From Clostridiales bacterium (GTDB lineage: Bacteria > Bacillota > Clostridia > Oscillospirales > Oscillospiraceae), in the NCBI GenBank assembly GCA_009774055.1, contig VSNB01000135.1, forward strand, positions 1-8,868: DNA of 8,868 nt. Direction: 5' to 3'. Made by a program: the position numbers and the translations under genes. Shown piece by piece: positions 1 to 5,038 of the stretch (positions within the stretch are counted from its first letter, which is position 1; the number at the start of each line of letters is the position of its first letter). The notes under the pieces were generated by a model. That model was not told the origin of the DNA. It did no database searches and saw only the letters and a program-made list of their open reading frames with translations.

Positions 1-2
1 AC

Positions 3-1301
3 TATGCATCTAATGTGCCATCTTTAATTAAAAATTCATTAGTTGCAGATGCGTTTGTAACTTATTGTGGTGTGCATTCTAGTAGTGGTTCTTATAAAAT
101 TGTCGGAACTAAGCGCCACTATGCTGAAAAAGAATACCGCTGGTCCCCCTCCCAATATGTAACAGCAAATTTTGCCTACGACAGCTACAAAAACCAATGG
201 GTATCCATGCGGATTACGATCTCCGGCGGAAAGCTTTACTACTTCGTCAACGGCGACCTGGTGGGCTCCGGCAGCTTCACCAAGCCAACCGCAGATAAGT
301 TTTACATAAAGTCCACCGGCACGATTTATCTGGATGAGCTCCGGGTCACCACCGGCAGCCTGTCCTCCACCAGCTCCTATAATCCGTCCAGCGCGCCCTA
401 TGATACCAATAAGGTCCTGGCCCTGCCGAATGAGCTCACAGCCAATACCATTTACGTCCAGCATACCACCCCTGTTGCTAATCACCGGATAGGCGGCGTC
501 CGCCCCTCCAATCCGGAGACTGGCTATTTTTATATCCCTCTCCACGAGGACAATACCGGAGGCCAGCCCCAGCTCTATGACGGCAGCAACTGGGTGAACG
601 TCACCGCCATGGTCTATGACGGCAAGGTCCTCAAGGATGCCAAGGGCTTCAAGTTTTCGCCGGTCGGTTCCTCCCCGGACGTGGATGTGGACGCGAAGCC
701 GGAGCGGCCCACCAAGCCGGTGGATCCGGAGAAGTGCACCCATGAATGGGAGGAGACGGACCGCACCGAGCCGACCTGCATCCTCGCCGGTTCTGTGGAG
801 TATACCTGCTCCAGCTGTGAGAAAACCAAAACGGAGACTTTGCCTAAGCTGGGCCATACCTGGGAAGTAAAGCAGACCGTCCAGACCGCCTATGACGAGG
901 AGGGAAACATCCTTACTCAAGGTTTCACCATTTACCGCTGTTCCGCCTGCGGTGAGGAGTATAAGGACACTGACGGCAGCGGCCCGCCCGGCTCCGGAGG
1001 AGGGAGCGAGGGCGATGACGGAGATAAGACGATCTGGGACCGAATTGCCGATTTAATTGGCACGGTGATTGGCGGTCTTCTGGATGGCCTGGTTTCCCTG
1101 GCCAATATGCTCCTGGGCAAGCTGGCGGATGTGGTGGCCGCTGTCATGTCCATTTTTATGGAGGTCCCCCAGCTCTTCGCCGGATTCCTGGATTTCCTAT
1201 CCGCAGTGTTTCCGTTTGTACCGCCTGACATTATGCTTCTGATTACCTTCGGCATCGCCGCTGTTGTATTTGTCGGCATTATCAAGGCGTTAAGGAGGTG
1301 A
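3..1301 (+). CDS. pIII-like phage adsorption/minor coat protein, 5' truncated
   Basis: The frame is open to the window edge, so the N-terminus is missing; the GTG at 15 is probably internal. Counting from that GTG, residues 1-115 look like the end of a LamG/concanavalin-type beta-sandwich (YKNQWVSMRITISGGKLYYF, then DELRV). Residues 130-220 form a second beta-rich segment. Residues 241-313 carry Cys/His motifs (CTH at 241, C255, CSSC at 265-268, GH at 280-281, CSAC at 309-312), a repeat style common in Firmicutes surface proteins and possibly zinc-binding. A Gly/Ser/Asp-rich linker (320-338) follows, then amphipathic helices (340-400), a membrane segment (about 404-424) and a basic end KALRR. 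This is the layout of pIII: outer receptor-binding part, flexible linker, membrane-anchored tail holding the virion tip until release. It lies upstream of the ATPase gene, as gIII lies upstream of gI in Ff phages. The first 120 bases are much richer in A/T than the rest, suggesting domain exchange. The phage role is inferred from layout and neighbours; the receptor is unknown. Confidence 0.72.
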   Translation, partial: YASNVPSLIKNSLVADAFVTYCGVHSSSGSYKIVGTKRHYAEKEYRWSPSQYVTANFAYDSYKNQWVSMRITISGGKLYYFVNGDLVGSGSFTKPTADKFYIKSTGTIYLDELRVTTGSLSSTSSYNPSSAPYDTNKVLALPNELTANTIYVQHTTPVANHRIGGVRPSNPETGYFYIPLHEDNTGGQPQLYDGSNWVNVTAMVYDGKVLKDAKGFKFSPVGSSPDVDVDAKPERPTKPVDPEKCTHEWEETDRTEPTCILAGSVEYTCSSCEKTKTETLPKLGHTWEVKQTVQTAYDEEGNILTQGFTIYRCSACGEEYKDTDGSGPPGSGGGSEGDDGDKTIWDRIADLIGTVIGGLLDGLVSLANMLLGKLADVVAAVMSIFMEVPQLFAGFLDFLSAVFPFVPPDIMLLITFGIAAVVFVGIIKALRR

Positions 1302-1305
1302 GCGG

Positions 1306-1467
1306 ATGATTTCGGATTTGGCCTGGCTTTTCGGCGCGGTCCTGGAGGTCTTTCGGATTGAATTTACAATCTATGGCTTCACGTTCTCCCTGTGGCAGGT
1401 GTTTTGCTTTGATGTCGTGGCTGCAATTATAGGATGGATTTTAGGGAAGGTGTTTTTAGATGACTGA
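1306..1467 (+). CDS. Small membrane protein of phage structural operon (53 aa)
   Basis: The ATG at 1306 follows a strong AAGGAGGTGA ribosome site at 1292-1301 that overlaps the end of the upstream gene. The 53-residue product starts MISDLAWLFGAVLEVF and has two hydrophobic stretches, about residues 5-16 and 28-51, the second ending GWILGKVFLDD. It has no signal-peptide cleavage pattern that I can see. It ends 8 bases inside the next gene, so the two are probably translationally coupled. Its place between the adsorption protein and the ATPase matches small minor coat or assembly proteins (pVI/Ace position) of filamentous phages. I do not recognise a named family; the coat or assembly role is inferred from position and hydrophobicity. 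Confidence 0.72.
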   Translation: MISDLAWLFGAVLEVFRIEFTIYGFTFSLWQVFCFDVVAAIIGWILGKVFLDD

Positions 1468-2179
1468 AACAGAACTTCGAGAGAAATACGCTGAGGAATG
1501 CGGCATTCCGGAGCCGCAGGAGGAAGCGTATGAGAGCGCGGAGGCGTATTGGGCCGCGCATAATGTCTGGCTGTCCGGCTTCGCCGGCTGGTGCGACCAG
1601 CGTCTGAAGGACGAGGCGGCGCGGATCGCGGAAGAGGAGGCCGCCCGGCAGGCTGCGGAAGAGGAAGCAGTCCGCCAGGCGGAAGAAGAGGAGCCGTTGG
1701 ACCAGCAGGGGAGGGAAGAGGAGGAATCCCAGACCGTCCAGGAGCCGGACCGCTATCCCGTGGGCAGTTATGTGGATGAATTTCCCACGGACGGAAAGGT
1801 CTATGATCCCGGCTCGGTTGGCAGCTATGTGGATGCCGCCGGAAATCTTTGGTCCGCTTCCGGGGAGCTGATGTCTCCCGGCACCACTCCGGCCATGGAG
1901 CCGGAGGAGGCGGTCATGGAAGCGGCAGGGGATGTGGTGACCGGTGAGCCCGCCATAGATACCGCGCTCCTGCTCCTCGACCTGTATAACGCCATAACCG
2001 GGGAGGACGGCATGACCGGCGATATTGACGGCATTCAAGAGGTTATGGACCATCCCCTCATGACTACCTCCTTCCGGGATTATACCGTTACCGAGGGCCT
2101 GCTGCTGCTTTTGCTGCTGAGCGCGTTCATAGCGGCCTGCGCCAGGATATTGAAAGGAGGATTCTCATGGCTGAGGTAG
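1460..2179 (+). CDS. Acidic coiled-coil protein with C-terminal membrane anchor, phage structural operon
   Basis: The 239-residue product has four parts. Residues 1-45 are acidic with several Trp. Residues 46-90 are an Ala/Glu-rich helix of the DEAARIAEEEAARQAAEEE kind, likely coiled coil or a long single helix. Residues 95-210 are acidic and Pro/Gly-rich, with a repeated VGSYVD (101-106 and 120-125). Residues 213-228 are a Leu-rich membrane segment, followed by a basic tail ARILKGGFSWLR. Acidic body, one membrane span and a short basic tail is the polarity of filamentous phage coat proteins, but this is far too long for a main coat protein. It could be a minor coat protein or an assembly partner of the ATPase. 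The start at 1460 overlaps the upstream gene by 8 bases and has AGGGAAGG upstream; the end overlaps the next gene by 13 bases. No named family recognised. Confidence 0.75.
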   Translation: MTETELREKYAEECGIPEPQEEAYESAEAYWAAHNVWLSGFAGWCDQRLKDEAARIAEEEAARQAAEEEAVRQAEEEEPLDQQGREEEESQTVQEPDRYPVGSYVDEFPTDGKVYDPGSVGSYVDAAGNLWSASGELMSPGTTPAMEPEEAVMEAAGDVVTGEPAIDTALLLLDLYNAITGEDGMTGDIDGIQEVMDHPLMTTSFRDYTVTEGLLLLLLLSAFIAACARILKGGFSWLR

Positions 2180-2346
2180 TTTCCGAGTTTTTCACGGTGG
2201 TTTGGATGGATATGATCCCGCCGGACAACCTGTCCGAGCTGATTCCGTACCTGCTGTCCGTTTTCGTGAGTGTGGCTATGGTGTCCGGCGTATTCCGGGT
2301 AATAGGCCGTCTGGCCGAGGCGATTATAGATTTTAGGAGGTTCTGA
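2167..2346 (+). CDS. Small coat-like membrane protein (59 aa), candidate coat or Ace-type protein
   Basis: The ATG at 2167 has AAAGGAGG at 2153-2160 with 6-base spacing, one of the best ribosome sites in the operon. The 59-residue product has an acidic N-terminal third (E3, E7, D15, D20, E24), a hydrophobic middle (about 25-43, LIPYLLSVFVSVAMVSGVF) and a basic end (R44, R48, R57, R58). That charge order is the one used by filamentous phage coat proteins, where the basic end faces the DNA. No signal peptide is evident. Its stop overlaps the ATPase start as TGATG, so the two are coupled. In CTX-type phages the gene just before zot is ace, a small membrane coat protein, so this could be the counterpart. 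Whether it is the main coat protein cannot be told, since genes left of the window are missing. Confidence 0.72.
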   Translation: MAEVVSEFFTVVWMDMIPPDNLSELIPYLLSVFVSVAMVSGVFRVIGRLAEAIIDFRRF

Positions 2347-3245
2347 TGTCCGCCATAATCCTGATTGCGCTGTGCTTCGCCCTGGTGATGTTCCCAACGC
2401 TGCGCTGTGCGGCGTCCCATCCGATTTCCCTGCTCCACTTCGGTGTGCTGGACCTGCTGGACCATTTCCGGCATCGTGAGTATGACCGCTGCGGCTCCGG
2501 GGAGCTGGTGGCTTATACCGGCCTTTTCGGCAAGGGCAAAACCCTGTCGGCAGTCCATAAGGTGGTAGGCAGCTACAAACAGTTCAACGGCAAAAAGGTC
2601 TGGTGCCCCCGGCGCGGGAAGTTGGTAACCCAGCGGGTCAAGGTGATCTCCAACGTGGCCCTGTCCATTCCTTATGAGGACTTCGTCAGCCTGGAGCAGA
2701 TCGTCCTCGCCGCTGAACGGAACCGGGAGTATGACGATGAGCATGACACGCTTACTGTCACCCTGGTTCTGGGGGACGAATTCTCCGTCCAGATGAACAG
2801 CCGGAATTTCAAGACCAATATTGATCCGCTGTTCCTCAATACCATCCTGACCTGCCGCCATTATTACATATCCCTCTATTATACTGCCCAGCGGTTCGGA
2901 CATGTGGACGCGCTGCTCCGGCAGGTGACCAGCTATGTGGTGGAGTGCGACAAGCTCTGGCGGTTCCAGCGGCTGTATCTGTATGATGCCTGGGATCTGG
3001 AGAACGCCGCCAACAGCCAGCTTGTTTCTCCCAGGGGGCGCAGCTGCTGGTTTGTCCGGAACAGCGATTATGCCGCCTATGATACCCTGGCTTGTGTCGG
3101 CAATCTGAAGAAGGCCATGAAGGCGGGGGACATGATGAGCGAGGAGGAAATTCTGAAGCTCCAGCAGAACACCCAGCAGCCCAACATGGACGGCGTGTCC
3201 AAGCCGTCCCGCCGCTGGCTGAAGCTCCGGCGGCAGAAGAAGTAA
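2346..3245 (+). CDS. Zot/pI-family phage assembly ATPase
   Basis: The 299-residue product is a P-loop ATPase of the Zot (zonular occludens toxin-like) family, the motor that extrudes filamentous phage through the host membrane. Residues 3-19 form a membrane helix. Walker A is G59-LFGKGKT-66 within ELVAYTGLFGKGKTLS. Walker B is TLVLGDE, ending at D144-E145. YTAQRF further on fits the family's conserved Ser/Thr-Gln sensor position. The C-terminus is short and basic (SRRWLKLRRQKK), with no second membrane helix. Gram-negative Zot and pI proteins instead have the ATPase first, then a membrane span and a periplasmic domain; here the anchor is N-terminal, which suits a host lacking an outer membrane. 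AGGAGG at 2335-2340 serves the ATG at 2346. Despite the family name, nothing here suggests a toxin. Confidence 0.88.
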   Translation: MSAIILIALCFALVMFPTLRCAASHPISLLHFGVLDLLDHFRHREYDRCGSGELVAYTGLFGKGKTLSAVHKVVGSYKQFNGKKVWCPRRGKLVTQRVKVISNVALSIPYEDFVSLEQIVLAAERNREYDDEHDTLTVTLVLGDEFSVQMNSRNFKTNIDPLFLNTILTCRHYYISLYYTAQRFGHVDALLRQVTSYVVECDKLWRFQRLYLYDAWDLENAANSQLVSPRGRSCWFVRNSDYAAYDTLACVGNLKKAMKAGDMMSEEEILKLQQNTQQPNMDGVSKPSRRWLKLRRQKK

Positions 3246-3281
3246 TCCAAATTGTTGATTTGTGGAAAGGAGAATCCCAAT

Positions 3282-3479
3282 ATGTATGACGAATCTTTGC
3301 GGCATGAGCCGTTGGAGCTGGCCGATCCCATGGCTGATATGATGTCCGAGCTGGATCTGTTTTATGACTGCCTCCTTGATCCGGACAAGCCTTTCGTTTC
3401 GGAACCAACGGAGGAGGAGCTGGAGCGGATCGCGGAGGGCGCGGACCGCTGGCTCATGGGTGCGGCAGGCATTTTGTAA
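3282..3479 (+). CDS. Small acidic phage protein of unknown function (65 aa)
   Basis: I chose the ATG at 3282 because AAAGGAG at 3266-3272 precedes it with 9-base spacing; an upstream in-frame TTG at 3252 lacks a ribosome site. The 65-residue product (MYDESLRHEPLELADPMADM...) is strongly acidic with a likely helix in PTEEELERIAEGADRWLM. There is no membrane segment and no recognisable motif. It is the last gene of the structural operon, 36 bases after the ATPase gene and directly before the origin region, so it is probably co-transcribed with the ATPase. I do not recognise it. A regulator, an assembly chaperone or a replication accessory would all fit. Confidence 0.6.
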   Translation: MYDESLRHEPLELADPMADMMSELDLFYDCLLDPDKPFVSEPTEEELERIAEGADRWLMGAAGIL

Positions 3480-3491
3480 TGCAATTCCATT

Positions 3492-3521
3492 CTGCAGCGC
3501 CGCTGATCCGCGCCGCTGCAG
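3492..3521 (+). repeat. Hairpin 1 of the phage intergenic region
   Basis: CTGCAGCG at 3492-3499 pairs perfectly with CGCTGCAG at 3514-3521 around a 14-base, partly self-pairing G/C-rich loop. No T-run follows, so it is a poor intrinsic terminator. Lying between the last structural gene and the origin, it could be the packaging signal or a single-strand origin, as hairpins in the Ff intergenic region are. That role is inferred from location. Confidence 0.5.
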
Positions 3522-3539
3522 CCAGAGGGTGTAATACAC

Positions 3540-3561
3540 GGGGAAAGTTGCGGCTTTCCCC
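3540..3561 (+). repeat. Hairpin 2 of the phage intergenic region
   Basis: GGGGAAAG (3540-3547) and CTTTCCCC (3554-3561) form a perfect 8-base stem with a 6-base loop TTGCGG. It ends two bases before the putative nick site. It has no T-run behind it, so a replication or packaging role is more likely than termination. Confidence 0.55.
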
Positions 3562-3562
3562 A

Positions 3563-3586
3563 ACCCCCCGGGGCTAACAGGGGGGT
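3563..3586 (+). other. Putative rolling-circle origin/nick site, ICEBs1/Tn916 oriT-like
   Basis: Six C (3564-3569) and six G (3580-3585) form an inverted repeat flanked by A and T, with loop GGGGCTAACA. The right half reads CTAACAGGGGGGT. From memory this agrees at about 21 of 24 positions with the GC-rich inverted repeat of the ICEBs1 oriT, cut by NicK, and the Tn916 oriT shares the CTAACAGGGGGG core. NicK, Tn916 Orf20 and the initiator starting 30 bases downstream here all appear to belong to the Rep_trans family, so the match of site and enzyme is consistent. A second GGGGGTA at 3602-3608 doubles as the initiator's ribosome site. The exact cut position is not known. Confidence 0.7.
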
Positions 3587-3615
3587 ACTACCTACAGGAT
3601 AGGGGGTAAAAAGTT

Positions 3616-4710
3616 ATGAAAAGCTCTATTTCCGAAAACGTGATTCTGATCGATTGGCTGACGGTATCCTGCAAGGAGGAGGACCCCTGGTATTGGGTGA
3701 CGCTCCTTCATATGGAGGATTTGGCATGGACCGCCATGGAAAAGGGCCGGAACGGTTACAGGAACGGTATTTATTTCGGAAGCATTTCTATTTTGTATGA
3801 CGGCAATCCTGATATGGGAATCTGCCTGGATATGCCCGGCCAGGGATGCCGGACTTTCGAGGAATACGGCAGCGGAGACTTTATCGGTCTTTTCCGGATG
3901 ATCTCCCAGGATGACCGCTTCCATATCACCCGTTTGGATGTGGCTTTTGACGACCATACCGGGATACTGGATATCCGGCAGCTGTTTTATGATACGGACG
4001 ACCAGGACGGAGGTCAGCAGTTTGTCAGTAAGTTCAGAAAAAGTAAGATAGAGAAGAGCTTTCAGAATGGCAGGCCCGGTATCTCTATTTATCATGGCAG
4101 CGAGCAGAGCGAAATCATGATCCGGATTTATGACAAGGCGGCGGAGCGCGGCCTGCCCGAGGAGCAGCATTGGGTTCGGGTGGAGCTCCAGCTCCGGAGG
4201 GACCGGGCGTCCCAGTTCGCTTTCGCCACTGTCTCAGAACCGATTGGGACCCTGTTTCGCGGGGTCCTGGTCAACTATGTCCGTTATGTGGACGATCCCG
4301 GCGCCGATACGAACCGCTGGCGGTGGCCCATGAAGCCCTATTGGGCGGAGCTGATTGACCAGGTCGGGCGAATCTCGCTCTTTGTGAAGCCGGGAGTTGA
4401 GTACAACATCCGGCAGCTGGATCATTATGTTTTCGACCAGGCGGCGAATGCTATTGGGGCCTCCATTGACATCTACGGCGCGCCGTTTTTCATGGAGCAG
4501 ATACAGAAGAGGCGGTCCGACAATCCAAAATACAGAAGGTTGGTGGAACAGTATGGCAAAGACAAGTCAAAAATGCGCACGGCGTTTCGGTCTTCGGGAG
4601 GCGAAGCGGGAGCGGCTGATCCGGAAGTGGATGCGGCTGCTGGTGGAGCAGGGGGACACGAGGAGGGCTCTGGCCCGGCTGGAGATAAGGATGGAAGGGA
4701 TGAAAAGTAA
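3616..4710 (+). CDS. Rep_trans-family replication initiator (rolling-circle Rep, NicK/Orf20-like)
   Basis: This protein should nick one strand at the upstream C6/G6 site and start rolling-circle replication of the phage. Family landmarks are in order: IDWLTVSC (12-19), QGCRTFEEYG (76-85), ITRLDVAFDD (104-113, likely metal-binding acids), MIRIYDKAAERG (168-179, with Y172 as candidate nucleophile) and WVRVELQLRR (186-195). A basic segment, KFRKSKIEKS, lies at 139-148. The 364 residues are somewhat longer than I expect. The extra part is a Gly/Ala/Glu-rich tail after about residue 312 that lies over the next gene in another frame and shows weak third-position G/C bias, so it may not be a selected domain. 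AGGGGG at 3601-3606 supports the ATG at 3616. Because the same family includes conjugative relaxases of Tn916-type elements, an ICE remnant was considered, but the adjoining Zot and coat genes favour a phage. Confidence 0.88.
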   Translation: MKSSISENVILIDWLTVSCKEEDPWYWVTLLHMEDLAWTAMEKGRNGYRNGIYFGSISILYDGNPDMGICLDMPGQGCRTFEEYGSGDFIGLFRMISQDDRFHITRLDVAFDDHTGILDIRQLFYDTDDQDGGQQFVSKFRKSKIEKSFQNGRPGISIYHGSEQSEIMIRIYDKAAERGLPEEQHWVRVELQLRRDRASQFAFATVSEPIGTLFRGVLVNYVRYVDDPGADTNRWRWPMKPYWAELIDQVGRISLFVKPGVEYNIRQLDHYVFDQAANAIGASIDIYGAPFFMEQIQKRRSDNPKYRRLVEQYGKDKSKMRTAFRSSGGEAGAADPEVDAAAGGAGGHEEGSGPAGDKDGRDEK

Positions 4711-4978
4711 CCAGAAGTGCGTTCGGCTCTCGGACCGGGTGCTGAAGTACATAGACGGATACCGGGGCGAGAATTTTTCCCAGAAGCTGGAGAACTACGT
4801 CCTGGACGTGGAGGAACGGCGGGAGCAGCTGACTCTGGACTGGGAGCGGCTGAACGCCATGACCCATGCCCAGCGGCAGGAGCTGGAAAGGCTCCGCAGC
4901 AGGATCCGGCGGACGGCTGAGGTAGACCTGCGTTTTACCGCGCTGGTGTCGGCTGTAATGGAGCTTGTGGACGGCTGA
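4553..4978 (+). CDS. Ribbon-helix-helix-like, coiled-coil protein overlapping rep
   Basis: The 141-residue product begins MAKTSQKCARR. Residues 1-50 are very basic and helical. Residues 55-88 (KCVRLSDRVLKYIDGY, then NFSQKLENYVLDV) read like a ribbon-helix-helix: a short strand and two helices. Residues 86-122 are a charged, heptad-like coiled coil. Similar small proteins with an RLSD...NFS.KLEN pattern follow Rep_trans genes in related elements, as I recall. I chose ATG 4553, inside rep, because the third codon positions from 4553 to 4710 are overwhelmingly G/C in this frame and not in the rep frame. ATG 4691, with GGAG at 4681-4684, is a plausible shorter start and would leave the ribbon-helix-helix intact. 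Likely roles, by inference, are control of replication or of the promoter that starts at its own 3' end. Confidence 0.7.
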   Translation: MAKTSQKCARRFGLREAKRERLIRKWMRLLVEQGDTRRALARLEIRMEGMKSNQKCVRLSDRVLKYIDGYRGENFSQKLENYVLDVEERREQLTLDWERLNAMTHAQRQELERLRSRIRRTAEVDLRFTALVSAVMELVDG

Positions 4979-4993
4979 GGGATGTGGTATAAT
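4965..4993 (+). promoter_or_regulatory. Outward-facing sigma-A-type promoter at phage right end
   Basis: TTGTGG (4965-4970) and TATAAT (4988-4993) are separated by exactly 17 bases, and TGG before the -10 makes it an extended -10. The -35 lies inside the last codons of the ribbon-helix-helix gene, so the promoter belongs to the phage side. In the integrated state it reads through the 28-base site into the recombinase gene. In a circular phage it would instead read into whatever gene is first on the left. An operator for the upstream regulator could overlap it, but none is proven. Confidence 0.72.
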
Positions 4994-5007
4994 CTTGAAA
5001 ACCAACG

Positions 5008-5017
5008 AAAGGAGGGG
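5008..5017 (+). promoter_or_regulatory. Strong ribosome site without a normal gene behind it
   Basis: AAAGGAGGGG lies 14 bases past the -10. The only start codon close by is GTG at 5019, which gives a four-codon frame (GTG GAG CTG GTA TAG, ending at 5033) in the same frame as the recombinase. This may be a leader peptide, or the remains of a start region cut by integration. Confidence 0.45.
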
Positions 5018-5038
5018 CGTGGAGCTGGTATAGCTGCA

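Noticed and set aside
39..920. 293-codon open frame on the minus strand
   Set aside because: It is a shadow of the adsorption protein, with no ribosome site and no recognisable motif.
2346..3245. Toxin gene, from the name zonular occludens toxin
   Set aside because: The protein has the phage-assembly ATPase part only and no extra C-terminal domain; the toxin label is a family name.
3251..3281. TTG start at 3252 for the 65-residue protein
   Set aside because: The ATG at 3282 has AAAGGAG at good spacing; the TTG has none.
3492..3561. CRISPR or tandem repeat
   Set aside because: The repeats are inverted stems of different sequence and occur once each; there are no regularly spaced direct repeats in the window.
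2127..3563. 478-codon open frame on the minus strand
   Set aside because: It lies wholly opposite the ATPase and its neighbours, which have clear motifs, ribosome sites and overlaps. It has no recognisable domain and reads across the hairpin region; long antisense frames are common in G/C-rich genes.
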